Source of the DNA: Palsa-661 sp035535015
GTDB lineage: Bacteria > Actinomycetota > Acidimicrobiia > Acidimicrobiales > UBA8190
Direction of reading: 5' to 3'
Assembly (NCBI GenBank): GCA_035535015.1
Contig: DATLQU010000025.1
Coordinates: 1-40,157 of the forward strand
DNA: 40,157 nucleotides
Made by a program: the position numbers and the translations under genes. Shown here in pieces: positions 1 through 9,178 of the stretch. Positions within the stretch are counted from its first letter, which is position 1; each line of letters starts with the position of its first letter. The notes under the pieces were generated by a model, which ran no database searches, was not told the DNA's origin, and saw only the letters and a program-made list of their open reading frames with translations.

Positions 1-73
1 TGGCCCCGGCGCCGACCGCCGCCCCGGCGCCGCAAAACAGGTGGAGCGCGCTCCAGGTCGTCTCGTCACTCAT
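1..73 (-). CDS. N-terminus of an unidentified protein (cut by window edge)
   Basis: An ATG at 73 opens a minus-strand frame that stays open to the window edge (24 codons, beginning MSDETTWSALHLFCG and continuing Gly/Ala-rich). It lies downstream of groEL on the same strand, beyond the groEL terminator hairpin. No clear Shine-Dalgarno is visible and the fragment is too short to assign to a family. The amino-acid mix (acidic start, then an aromatic/hydrophobic stretch) is compatible with a real gene, but this could be chance. Confidence 0.3.
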   Translation of the reverse strand, partial: MSDETTWSALHLFCGAGAAVGAGA

Positions 74-132
74 GGGCGGCAGTCTACGGGCGCGCCGCAC
101 CCGCCTCGCCCGGCGGGCGCGCCGTGCGGACG

Positions 133-166
133 CGAAAGAGGGGCGCCCAAAGGCGCCCCTCTTTCG
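133..166 (-). terminator. groEL terminator hairpin
   Basis: A perfect 15-bp inverted repeat (133-147 with 152-166) closes a 4-base loop, 32 bases past the groEL stop codon. The outer stem end is AAAG/CTTT-rich, so it could act in both directions. No long U tract follows on the minus strand, so intrinsic termination is likely but not certain. Confidence 0.75.
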
Positions 167-198
167 GATCTCGCCGTCCCTCGCGGGCGGTGTCGGTC

Positions 199-1824
<1,626 letters not shown>

Positions 1825-1935
1825 GGCGTGGTGTCCTCCGTGATGACATGGTCCGGGCACTGCGGTGGCGGTGTCCGGAAGGCCGCGGCCCCGGGTGCGT
1901 GACCCGGCGTCCCTTGGCGCTCTTGATTGGCTCTG

Positions 1936-1962
1936 TTAGCACTCTACCTGTTCGAGTGCTAA
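1936..1962. promoter_or_regulatory. CIRCE operator (HrcA binding site)
   Basis: TTAGCACTC, nine bases, then GAGTGCTAA: a perfect match to the CIRCE consensus with the canonical 9-base spacer. It sits about 110 bases upstream of the groEL start and overlaps the spacer and -10 of the predicted groEL promoter, so HrcA binding would block RNA polymerase. Confidence 0.97.
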
Positions 1963-1969
1963 CAGCCAA
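1941..1969 (-). promoter_or_regulatory. groEL promoter (sigma-A type)
   Basis: Read on the minus strand: -35 TTGGCT (1964-1969), a 17-base spacer, then -10 TAGAGT (1941-1946). The -10 and most of the spacer lie inside the CIRCE palindrome. This predicts a leader of roughly 110 nt. It is a sequence match only. Confidence 0.65.
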
Positions 1970-2051
1970 CCACGTCGGGTGGGGAGGCGCAACAGCGGCT
2001 CTCCCCCGGCGGCCGACCGGGGCGGCCGACCGGGGCCGGATCCCGGCCTCG

Positions 2052-2327
2052 TCAGCCCCCGGCGACGGCGGGGACGATGGAGAGGGTCTGGCCGTCGCTG
2101 ACCGACGTCTCGAGCCCCTGGAGGAAGCGGACATCCTCGTCGGCCAGGAAGATGTTCACGAAGCGGCGCAGCCCGCCGGTGTCGTCGAAGAGCCGGTCGG
2201 CGAAGCCGGGATGAGAGGCATCGAGATCCTTCAGGACCTCGGCCACCGTCGATCCCGACTGGGCGAGCTCCCCGGCTCCGCCGGTGAGGGTACGGAGCTG
2301 GGCGGGGATGCGGACGGTGACGCTCAC
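2052..2327 (-). CDS. MoaD/ThiS/CysO-like sulfur carrier protein
   Basis: 91-residue beta-grasp (ubiquitin-like) protein ending in Gly-Gly, the tail that is adenylated and converted to a thiocarboxylate in MoaD, ThiS and CysO. The segment SVTVRIPAQLRTLTGG and the VNIFLADEDVRFLQGLET stretch fit the MoaD/CysO family. Its GTG start overlaps the TGA of the upstream threonine-synthase-like gene (GTGA), so the two are translationally coupled. In Mycobacterium the CysO carrier feeds sulfur to the PLP enzyme CysM. Here the partner PLP enzyme is annotated as threonine synthase, and no moeB/mec/cysM gene is adjacent. A role in cysteine or homocysteine sulfur delivery is more likely than molybdopterin synthesis because no moa genes are present, but this is inference. 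Confidence 0.85.
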   Translation of the reverse strand: MSVTVRIPAQLRTLTGGAGELAQSGSTVAEVLKDLDASHPGFADRLFDDTGGLRRFVNIFLADEDVRFLQGLETSVSDGQTLSIVPAVAGG

Positions 2328-3580
2328 GGGTCTCTCCTGTCGAGGTCGGGATCGAGGGCCACGGCGGCGGCGAAGGCCTCCATGGTGGGGGCGATGGTCG
2401 TGGTGGGGCCCACCGTGGACGACAGGGCCTCGACTGTCTTCAGGCCGTGGCCGGTCACGTAGGCCACAACCCGCTCGTCGGAACGCACCACGCCCTGGTC
2501 GGCCAGCTTGGCCAGGGTGGCGATGGTGACCCCTCCGGCGGTCTCGGCGAATATCCCCTCGGTGCGCGCCAGCAGTCGGATGCCGTCGATGATCTCCTCG
2601 TCGGTGACGGACTCGAAGGCGCCGCCGCTGTCACGGACGGTCTTCAGCGCGTACCAGCCGTCGGCCGGGTTTCCGATGGCCAGTGACTTGGCGATGGTAT
2701 GGGGCTTCACCGGCCTGATGGCATCGGTCTTCTCGGTGAAGGCGGTGGCCACCGGTGAGCAGCCGGCCGCCTGCGCCCCTGACACCCGGACGTGGGGCTC
2801 TTCGTCCAGAAGTCCCACGTCGTAGAGCTCCTTGAATCCCTTCGCCACCTTGACCAACTGGCTGCCCGAGGCCACCGGAACGACGACGTGGTCGGGCGCC
2901 TGCCAACCCAGTTGCTCCGCCACTTCGAAGGCCAGGGTCTTCGAGCCCTCGGCGTAATAGGTGCGGATGTTGACGTTGACGAACGCCCACGCCGGGTGCT
3001 CGCTGGCCAGCTCGGCACAGAGGCGGTTCACGTCGTCGTAGGTGCCCTCCACCGAGATGACGTTCCCGCCGTAGACGGCGGTGGTGACCACCTTGGCCAC
3101 CTCGAGATCGTGGGGGATGAAGACGACCGAGACCATGCCCGCCCGGGCCGCGTGGGCCGCCACCGAGTTGGCCAGGTTGCCGGTCGAGGCACAGGCGGCC
3201 ACCTTGAATCCGAGCTGTCGGGCCTTCGTGAGCGCCACCGAGACGACGCGGTCCTTGAAGGACCCGGTCGGATTGGCGGTGTCGTTCTTGATCCAGAGCT
3301 CCCCCAGACCGAGCTCGGCGGCCAGGCGGTCGGCCCGGACCAGGGGGGTGCAGCCGGTGCCGAGGTCGATGGGGGCGTTGTCGACCACGGGCAGAAGGGG
3401 CGCGTAACGCCAGATGGTCTGGGGACCGGCCTCGATCTGAGCCCGGGTGAGCGTGGCCCGGAGGGCGTCGTAGTCGTAGACGACCTCGAGCGGGCCGAAG
3501 CAGTAATCGCAGACGTGCAGGGCTTCAGCGGGATAGGAGCGCGCGCACTCCCGACAGCGCAGCCCAGTGACGAAATCCAC
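2324..3580 (-). CDS. thrC: Threonine synthase (PLP enzyme)
   Basis: 418-residue fold-type II PLP enzyme expected to convert O-phospho-homoserine to threonine. An N-terminal CxxC...CxxC pair (Cys9, 12, 24, 27) forms the zinc-ribbon-like segment of long threonine synthases. The PLP lysine is in PTGSFKDR (Lys109), followed by the ASTGNLANSVAAHAARAG phosphate loop. I chose the GTG at 3580 because AGGAGG lies 5-6 bases before it and the product then begins like its relatives; upstream in-frame starts at 3628 and 3658 would add a Cys/acidic leader without a comparable ribosome site. No hom or thrB lies next to it. Instead it overlaps the sulfur-carrier gene by 4 bases, so a sulfur-incorporating side role or a CysM-like activity should be considered. 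Confidence 0.88.
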   Translation of the reverse strand: MDFVTGLRCRECARSYPAEALHVCDYCFGPLEVVYDYDALRATLTRAQIEAGPQTIWRYAPLLPVVDNAPIDLGTGCTPLVRADRLAAELGLGELWIKNDTANPTGSFKDRVVSVALTKARQLGFKVAACASTGNLANSVAAHAARAGMVSVVFIPHDLEVAKVVTTAVYGGNVISVEGTYDDVNRLCAELASEHPAWAFVNVNIRTYYAEGSKTLAFEVAEQLGWQAPDHVVVPVASGSQLVKVAKGFKELYDVGLLDEEPHVRVSGAQAAGCSPVATAFTEKTDAIRPVKPHTIAKSLAIGNPADGWYALKTVRDSGGAFESVTDEEIIDGIRLLARTEGIFAETAGGVTIATLAKLADQGVVRSDERVVAYVTGHGLKTVEALSSTVGPTTTIAPTMEAFAAAVALDPDLDRRDP

Positions 3581-3744
3581 AGGATCCTCCTCATCGGTCG
3601 GGCATTGGCACCTGGCGTCCCCGCTCATGGCGGGGAAAGCTGGTTGCCGCGGCGTCACAGGGCCCGTCCCTCAGCCGCTCTTGATGGTCCCTCCATGGTG
3701 GACGATGGAGACGCCGCCGTCAACGAAGCCCCCCGTGGGCCCTG

Positions 3745-4620
3745 GTGAGCACGGCTTTCGCGGTCGCCGCGTTACCGGCCGGGTCCGAGATCGGCGATGA
3801 TCAGGTGGTGCGCACCGGCGGGCCCAGAACCTTCCACCACTCCGACTTCGACACCCCTGGCCTGGCTGCGGCGCGCCGTGGCCGGGCCGTCTCCGTCTGT
3901 CTCCCGGCGCGCGACGAACAAGCGACGGTGAGTGCCATCGTCACGTCGGTGCGCCGGGCCCTGGTGGCCGAGGCCGGTGGGGTCGACCTGGTCGATGAGG
4001 TCCTGGTGGTCGACGACGGCTCGACGGACGCCACCGCCCGGGTGGCGGAGGCTGCCGGTGCCCGCGTCATCACCGCCGGCCGTTGCGGTGGGGGAAAGGG
4101 GCAGGCTCTCCAGGTGGCGTTGAGCGAGGCCCGGGGCGACCTGCTCGTCTTCCTCGACGCCGACGTGGAGAACTTCAATGCCCACTTCGTGACCGGGTTG
4201 CTCGGTCCGCTCCTCACCGACGACGACGTCGCCCTGGTGAAGGGCTTCTACGAACGACCCGTCGACGGCGCCGCCTCGGGTGGAGGCCGGGTGACCGAGC
4301 TCGTGGCCCGACCCGTCATCGATCTTCTGTTCCCGTCCCTGGGCGGTATCCGCCAGCCCCTGGCCGGCGAGACGGCCGCACCCCGGTCGGTGCTCGAAAA
4401 GACCGGCCTCGACCCCGACTACGGCATCGAGCTGGGCCTCCTCGTCGACGTGGCCGACCGCTTCGGGGCGGACGCCGTCGCCCAGGTCGACCTCGGCGTC
4501 CGGATCCACCGGAACCGGCCTTTGGCCGAACTGCGCCATGAGGCGACCGACGTACTGCGGGCCGCGCTCATCCGCGCCCCCCGCCTACCGCTCGGCGAAG
4601 GCGAGACCAACTACCGGTAA
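3745..4620 (+). CDS. gpgS: Glucosyl-3-phosphoglycerate synthase (GT81)
   Basis: 291-residue GT-A glycosyltransferase of the GpgS type, which transfers glucose from a nucleotide sugar to 3-phosphoglycerate, the first step of methylglucose lipopolysaccharide or glucosylglycerate synthesis. Visible motifs are VSVCLPARDEQ, VVDDGSTD, GKG (117-119), the metal-binding DAD (138-140), VKGFYERP, GGGRVTELVARP and the late HRNRPL acceptor-site motif, all matching mycobacterial GpgS. The start is uncertain: the GTG at 3745 has no good Shine-Dalgarno, and a GTG around 3806 just before the RTFHHSDF segment is an alternative. It is divergent from thrC and convergent with glycerate kinase. The matching phosphatase (histidine-phosphatase GpgP) is not in the window. 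Confidence 0.93.
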   Translation: MSTAFAVAALPAGSEIGDDQVVRTGGPRTFHHSDFDTPGLAAARRGRAVSVCLPARDEQATVSAIVTSVRRALVAEAGGVDLVDEVLVVDDGSTDATARVAEAAGARVITAGRCGGGKGQALQVALSEARGDLLVFLDADVENFNAHFVTGLLGPLLTDDDVALVKGFYERPVDGAASGGGRVTELVARPVIDLLFPSLGGIRQPLAGETAAPRSVLEKTGLDPDYGIELGLLVDVADRFGADAVAQVDLGVRIHRNRPLAELRHEATDVLRAALIRAPRLPLGEGETNYR

Positions 4621-4660
4621 CACCTCGGTCTCGTGCCCGGTGACCCTGGCGTCGTGGAGG

Positions 4661-5782
4661 TCAGGGGTCACTCACGTTGGGCGAACCCGATCCGGCACGG
4701 TCGTCGAGGCACTGCCCCAGGGCCTGGCGAACCACCGCCCGGACGCAGGCGGCGGGCTCGGCCAAGGCCGTCTCCACCCCGAAACGCGCGGTCAGGTCGA
4801 CGAACTCGAGGCCGGGGCGAGCTCCGCCCACCCCGAGGGTGCCGGCCACCACGAGCACGGGCACAGCGGCGATCCGCGCCATCTCCTGTACCTCTCCCAC
4901 CACCTTGCCCGACCACGACGACGCGTCGAGCCGGCCCTCGCCGGTGACGACCAGGTCCGCCCGCCCCAAGCGATCGGCCAGCGAGACGGCCTCGGCCACG
5001 ACGGCGAACCCCGGCACCAACCGGGCACCGAGGGCGGCCAGACCACCGGCCAACCCCCCGGCGGCGCCGGCGCTCGGGAGCACGGAGACGTCCACGGCGC
5101 GCTCGACCCGGTACCTGTCCACCAGGGCCTCGAGACGGTGGCGGAGGATCACGATCTGGTCGGGGGAGGCTCCCTTCTGGGGCCCGAAGACGTCGGCGGC
5201 CTCGACGAAGGGGGTCTGGACATCGCAGGCCACGACGACGTCGACCCCCTTCAAACCGCCGGATCCGTCGATCGCCTCCATGGCGCCGAGACCACCGTCG
5301 GTGGTGGCCGATCCCCCCACGCCGATCAGGATCCGACGGGCGCCGGCGGCCACGGCGGCGGCGATGAGCTCGCCCGTTCCCCGGGTGGTGGCGGCGACGG
5401 GGTCGTTCCCAGCGGCGCCGCCGGCCAGGGGCAACCCCGAAGCCGTGGCCGACTCGATCACGGCCTGGCCCCGGCCGAGGTACCAGCGAGCGACCACGGG
5501 TCGGCCAAGGGGCCCGGTGACGGTGGTGTCGATCCAACGTCCGCTGTCCGGCCCGTCCGCCGTGTCGTGCCGTCCGCTGCGAGGAGAGGTGGCGGCGAGA
5601 GAAACGACGTCGGCGAAGCCCTCGCCACCGTCGGAAACGGGACACTCGTCGCAGAGCCATCCGGCGTCGGTGGCCGCGGCGGCCACGGCGTGGGCCAGCT
5701 CCTTTGCCCCGACGGTTCCCTTGTAGGCGTCGGGAGCGGCCAGGACGAGACGGGTCCGGGAGGCGTCGGCCATGGCCGACAT
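4661..5782 (-). CDS. glxK: Glycerate kinase
   Basis: 373-residue class I (GlxK/GarK-type) glycerate kinase that phosphorylates D-glycerate with ATP. Recognisable motifs are APDAYKGT near the N-terminus, SDGGEGFADV, GVGGSATTDGG and VTGEGRLDASS. The ATG at 5782 has GGAGG 7 bases upstream; a longer in-frame extension runs antisense to the otsA-like gene and lacks glycerate kinase residues. Its start is 40 bases from the divergent GT20 gene, so the two probably share a promoter region. The neighbouring GpgS consumes 3-phosphoglycerate. GlxK-type enzymes usually make 2-phosphoglycerate, so a direct link is only suggestive. Confidence 0.93.
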   Translation of the reverse strand: MSAMADASRTRLVLAAPDAYKGTVGAKELAHAVAAAATDAGWLCDECPVSDGGEGFADVVSLAATSPRSGRHDTADGPDSGRWIDTTVTGPLGRPVVARWYLGRGQAVIESATASGLPLAGGAAGNDPVAATTRGTGELIAAAVAAGARRILIGVGGSATTDGGLGAMEAIDGSGGLKGVDVVVACDVQTPFVEAADVFGPQKGASPDQIVILRHRLEALVDRYRVERAVDVSVLPSAGAAGGLAGGLAALGARLVPGFAVVAEAVSLADRLGRADLVVTGEGRLDASSWSGKVVGEVQEMARIAAVPVLVVAGTLGVGGARPGLEFVDLTARFGVETALAEPAACVRAVVRQALGQCLDDRAGSGSPNVSDP

Positions 5783-5822
5783 CGTGACGCCTCCGCGGCT
5801 CCTTCGCAGGTAGGGTCGCTCC

Positions 5823-7199
5823 ATGGGCGGAGCGGACCTGGTCATCGCCTCCAACCGGGGCCCGCTGTCGTTCACCCTGGACAGCGCGGGAGCGCCGGTG
5901 GCCGCTGGTCCCGCAGGTGGGCTGGCCGGGGCCCTGCATCCGCTTCTCGAGGGCAGCGGGGCCACGTGGGTGGCCTGTGCCATGTCCGATGCCGATCGCC
6001 TGGCGGCTGACGCCGGCCTCATGAGCCAACCGGGGCTCGAGCTGGTGACGGTCCGTCCCGACCCGGACGCGTACCGGATGGCCTACGACGTCGTCTCCAA
6101 CTCGACGCTGTGGTTCTGCCATCACCATCTCTTCGACCTGGTCCGGAGGCCACGCTCGGGAGCCCGCTGGTCCGTGGCCTGGGACGCCTACCGCGCGCTG
6201 AATGCCTCGTTCGCGGCCACCGTGGCCGAGATGGCCAACGACGGCGCCGCCGTCCTCGTCCAGGACTACCACCTGTGTCTGGTCCCGGGGCTGCTGGCCA
6301 AGCAACGGCCGGACCTGAAGATCGTGCACTTCAGCCACACCCCTTTCGCCGACCCCAACTTCTTTCGCGTCCTTCCCACCGACACCGGACGCGAGCTGCT
6401 GTCGGGGATGGCGGCGGCCACCGCATGCGGATTCCATACGGCGCGGTGGGAGGCCGCCTATCTCGGCTGCTGCGCCGACATGGGGGTCGATCCGGGCGCC
6501 ACCTTCGTCTCGCCTCTCGGCCCCGACCCGGCGCGCCTCGACGCCCGGGCGGCATCAGACGGGTGCCGGGCGGCACGGTCACGGATCGACGCACTGGTCG
6601 GCGATCGACAGGTGGTGGTGCGCGTCGATCGCGTCGAACCGTCGAAGAACCTCCTGCGGGGCTTCTGGGCCTTCGACGAATTCCTCGAGCGACACCCCGA
6701 ATGGCGAGGCAAGGTCGTGATGCTCGCCCTCGGCTACACCTCGCGTGATTCGCTGGCCGAGTACCTGGCCTACGGCACCGAAGTCGAGCACGCCGTGGCC
6801 CGGGTGAACGACAGATGGGGAACCGACGACTGGCGTCCCGTGATCCTCGACGTGGCCGACGACCCTGACCGCTCCTTCGCCGCCCTGATCCGTTACGACG
6901 TTCTCCTCGTGAACGCCGTGCGTGACGGCCTCAACCTGGTGGCCAAGGAGGGTCCGCTCGTGAACGAGCACGACGGCGTTCTGGTGCTCTCGCGCGAGGC
7001 GGGAGCCTTCGAAGAGCTGCAGGGACCGGCCCTGGCCGTCAACCCGTTCGACGTGGCCGAGACGGCCGAGGTCCTGGCCGAGGCCCTGGCCATGCCCCGG
7101 GTCGAAAGGAGCCGACGCGCCGCGGAGCTGCGAGACCTGGTGCTCCGGCGCCAGGCAAGTGACTGGCTGGCCGACCTGCTCGCCGCGGCCGGCTCCTGA
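5823..7199 (+). CDS. otsA: Trehalose-6-phosphate synthase-type glycosyltransferase (GT20)
   Basis: 458-residue GT-B enzyme of family GT20. It has the N-terminal ASNRGPLSF nucleotide-sugar/phosphate loop, QDYHLCLVPG, FSHTPF, the RVDRVEPSKNL segment (the RxDxxKGL equivalent) and the C-terminal VRDGLNLVAKEGPL plus LSREAGAFEEL, which contact the donor sugar. The expected reaction is NDP-glucose plus glucose-6-phosphate to trehalose-6-phosphate. SKNL in place of the usual SKGL, and HTPF rather than HIPFP, mark it as a divergent actinobacterial type, so another acceptor (for example glycerol phosphate) is possible. The ATG at 5823 follows a GGTAGGG ribosome site. It converges on the OtsB-type phosphatase instead of forming an operon with it. 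Confidence 0.87.
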   Translation: MGGADLVIASNRGPLSFTLDSAGAPVAAGPAGGLAGALHPLLEGSGATWVACAMSDADRLAADAGLMSQPGLELVTVRPDPDAYRMAYDVVSNSTLWFCHHHLFDLVRRPRSGARWSVAWDAYRALNASFAATVAEMANDGAAVLVQDYHLCLVPGLLAKQRPDLKIVHFSHTPFADPNFFRVLPTDTGRELLSGMAAATACGFHTARWEAAYLGCCADMGVDPGATFVSPLGPDPARLDARAASDGCRAARSRIDALVGDRQVVVRVDRVEPSKNLLRGFWAFDEFLERHPEWRGKVVMLALGYTSRDSLAEYLAYGTEVEHAVARVNDRWGTDDWRPVILDVADDPDRSFAALIRYDVLLVNAVRDGLNLVAKEGPLVNEHDGVLVLSREAGAFEELQGPALAVNPFDVAETAEVLAEALAMPRVERSRRAAELRDLVLRRQASDWLADLLAAAGS

Positions 7200-7200
7200 G

Positions 7201-7239
7201 CCGTCAGCCGTCAGCCGTCAGCCGTCAGCCGTCAGCCGT
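7201..7239. repeat. 7-bp tandem repeat (CCGTCAG, about 5.6 copies)
   Basis: Five exact CCGTCAG units plus a partial sixth begin 2 bases after the GT20 stop codon and run into the 3' end of the convergent otsB gene. On the minus strand each unit reads CTGACGG, so a TGA occurs in all three frames across the array, and the otsB stop is one of them. The length is not a multiple of three, so unit gain or loss would change the otsB tail. Confidence 0.95.
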
Positions 7240-8034
7240 GGCGGCCACGGTGGCTATCCGATCGAGCAGGGCGAGCGCCTCGACGGGACCGGCAATGACG
7301 ACATCGGCGGCCTCCACCAGCTCCGGCGGCGATTCCTCGTCGGCCACCGCCACCCGGACGACGTCGACGCCCCGACGGGCCAGTCGATCGAGGGCGGCGA
7401 AGGCGGGAAGGTCGCCGGCGTCGTCGCCCACGAAACAGGCCGACGAACAGTGGCCGGCGACGGCTTCCACCACCTGACCCTTGTCGATCGACAGCGGAGG
7501 ACGCAGCTCCAAGGCGCGTCGACCGGGTTGGAGGAGCAGCCCCGTCCGCTCGGCCCAGTCCTCGGCGAACGCCTGAGCCCAGGCCCCGGCCTCAGGGGCC
7601 CGCCGCCAGTGGATGGCCAGAGCGGCCCCCTTGGCCTCGACCCCCACGCCGGGCGGTGCCTGGCCGACAGCGGCGGCCACGACCTCGGCGGCCCGGGCCA
7701 CCCAGGGCTCGGCCTCGGGCACCACGTGGACCTCACCCTCGTCCCACCACTCGAGTCCGTAGACGCCATAGAGGCGCACGGCCGGTCCGGCCGCCGCCAG
7801 CTGCCGGGCCAGGAAGGTCACGGGACGCCCCGACACCACGGCCACGGCGGCGAATTTCTCGGCCAGGCGGCGCAGAACGTCCGGCGCCCCCGGCAGGGCC
7901 CGGGCCAGCCCAGGGTCGGCCACGATCGGCGACAGGGTCCCGTCGAAGTCGGTGAGGACGGCGGCGGTCACCGGTGCCGCCCACAGCGGTTCCATGAGCC
8001 CGAAGGCGTGGTCGTCCGTGGAGGCGCCGTCCAT
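7225..8034 (-). CDS. otsB: Trehalose-6-phosphate phosphatase-like HAD phosphatase
   Basis: 269-residue HAD-superfamily phosphatase. The nucleophile motif is LTDFDGTLSPI near residue 28, the Thr/Ser motif is VVSGRP, the cap carries LYGVYGLEWW, and the C-terminal motifs are IDKGQVVEAV and CFVGDDAGDLPAF. This matches OtsB-type trehalose-phosphatases, which remove phosphate from trehalose-6-phosphate made by the convergent GT20 enzyme. The start is uncertain (ATG 8034, or ATG 7995 just before the core; neither has a strong ribosome site). The C-terminal codons lie in a 7-bp tandem repeat, which provides the stop codon. Activity on glucosyl-phosphoglycerate or another sugar phosphate cannot be excluded. 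Confidence 0.87.
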   Translation of the reverse strand: MDGASTDDHAFGLMEPLWAAPVTAAVLTDFDGTLSPIVADPGLARALPGAPDVLRRLAEKFAAVAVVSGRPVTFLARQLAAAGPAVRLYGVYGLEWWDEGEVHVVPEAEPWVARAAEVVAAAVGQAPPGVGVEAKGAALAIHWRRAPEAGAWAQAFAEDWAERTGLLLQPGRRALELRPPLSIDKGQVVEAVAGHCSSACFVGDDAGDLPAFAALDRLARRGVDVVRVAVADEESPPELVEAADVVIAGPVEALALLDRIATVAATADG

Positions 8035-8066
8035 GGAGGGCGACGGACGCAGCGGCGGGCGGACGG

Positions 8067-8666
8067 TCAGCCCGCGGGATGCGAGGTCGTCGTCGCACCG
8101 GGGCCGTAGCGCGAGGCGAGATCGGGGCCCACGATGACGACGACATTGGCGCCGGCACTGCTCGACACCGGGGCCGAGGAGGCGGCCGGCTCGATGCTAG
8201 TGGCGGGCAGGTTGAGAGCGGCCGCCACGGCCTGGACGTCGGCGGTGGCGCCGCCGACGGTGAAGACCTCCGAGGCGGTGACCTTCACCAGGGCGTTCGT
8301 CGCCGGCAAGGTGCCGAAACCCTTGGACGACAGGAAGGTGGTGACGGCACCGGCCACGCCGTTGGTGGTGGTGGCATTGGCCACGAGGACATGGACGCTG
8401 GCCGGCGCGATGGTGGTGGACGTCGAGGAGGTGGTGGCGTGGCCGGAGTTGGTGCCGGTTCCGGTGGAGGGCGTGGTGGTCGTCGGGATGGTCGCGTTGG
8501 CGTTCACCGGTAGCGGCGCCCGGGCGGCGGAGGGCAGCAGGAGCACGCCGATCACCACGGCCACGACGACGACGACCAGTCCACGACCTTGCCGGGCGGG
8601 GTCGGGCGGTCCCGGGGGCTCGCCCGAAGGGCGGTGGTCAGACCCGTTTCCCGAGGCGGCACTCAT
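8067..8666 (-). CDS. LytR_C-domain membrane-anchored protein
   Basis: 199 residues. A short Pro-rich cytoplasmic start is followed by one transmembrane helix at about residues 29-46 (Val/Leu-rich), a Thr/Ser-rich extracellular linker at about 55-90, and a LytR C-terminal (LytR_C/DUF) domain with VHVLVANATTTNGVAGAVTTFL and the matching VVIVGPDLA end. LytR_C proteins act in the cell envelope, for example VirR (Rv0431) in M. tuberculosis. Its ATG overlaps the TGA of the upstream DUF3263 gene (ATGA), a pairing I recall also from mycobacteria (Rv0430-Rv0431). A cell-wall integrity role is likely; the exact function is unknown. Confidence 0.82.
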   Translation of the reverse strand: MSAASGNGSDHRPSGEPPGPPDPARQGRGLVVVVVAVVIGVLLLPSAARAPLPVNANATIPTTTTPSTGTGTNSGHATTSSTSTTIAPASVHVLVANATTTNGVAGAVTTFLSSKGFGTLPATNALVKVTASEVFTVGGATADVQAVAAALNLPATSIEPAASSAPVSSSAGANVVVIVGPDLASRYGPGATTTSHPAG

Positions 8667-8926
8667 CGGCGCGGGTGCTGACGCTCAGGTGTGGAGCCTT
8701 CGTAACGACCACGTCGGCGCTCCATCCGGCGGCGACGCAGTCGGCGGACGAGAAGAGGAAAATCCTCGAGGGCCACACCGCTGTCGGTCAATTCGGCGAG
8801 CTGTCGGTAGTACTGCGTCGGTGAGATCCCGAAGCGGGACCGGATGGCTGTTGCCTTCTTTTCGGGCCGGGTCCACCACGACTGCTCGAAGTCGAGAATC
8901 TGCCTGTCCCTGTCGTTCAATGCCAT
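8663..8926 (-). CDS. DUF3263 family protein
   Basis: 87-residue basic protein. The core reads LNDRDRQILDFEQSWW, then KKATAIRSRFGISPTQYYRQL and a basic tail (VRRLRRRRMERRRGRY). This is the actinobacteria-specific DUF3263 family, with a predicted helix-turn-helix-like helical body. The function is unknown; a DNA-associated role is plausible given the basic tail. The ATG at 8926 is chosen because the domain begins there; upstream in-frame codons cover a 10-bp tandem repeat and look non-coding. It is coupled to the LytR_C gene by an ATGA overlap. Confidence 0.85.
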   Translation of the reverse strand: MALNDRDRQILDFEQSWWTRPEKKATAIRSRFGISPTQYYRQLAELTDSGVALEDFPLLVRRLRRRRMERRRGRYEGSTPERQHPRR

Positions 8927-8984
8927 CGTGCGGTCCAGCCTGCCAACGCGCGAGGCGCGAAGCAAGGATCCCCCCGGGCCCGGG

Positions 8985-9014
8985 ACGTCCCACCACGTCC
9001 CACCACGTCCCACC
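8985..9014. repeat. 10-bp tandem repeat, three copies
   Basis: Three exact head-to-tail copies of ACGTCCCACC lie between the DUF3263 start and the divergent tRNA-Thr gene, within the presumed promoter region of both. Direct repeats here could be protein binding sites or simple slippage products. Confidence 0.9.
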
Positions 9015-9080
9015 AGCCAAGGCTCGGACCACCGGGTCCGGGTCTCGGACACCCAACTCGGCGGTAGCGTGGTCGGCCAC

Positions 9081-9152
9081 GCCGGTGTGGCGCAGTGGCA
9101 GCGCAGGCGATTTGTAATCGTCAGGTCGTGGGTTCGACTCCCACCACCGGCT
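9081..9152 (+). tRNA. tRNA-Thr (anticodon UGU)
   Basis: A complete 72-nt cloverleaf. The 7-bp acceptor stem is GCCGGTG with CACCGGC and a T discriminator, the D-stem is GCGC/GCGC, the anticodon loop TTTGTAA gives anticodon TGT, and the T-arm is GTGGG-TTCGACT-CCCAC. No CCA is encoded. Confidence 0.97.
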
Positions 9153-9178
9153 CTTCATCGCCAGAGACCGTTCCCGCT

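Noticed and set aside
8985..9014. Three tandem repeats considered as a CRISPR remnant
   Set aside because: Units are 10 bp with no spacers and no cas genes. No CRISPR array is visible anywhere in the window.
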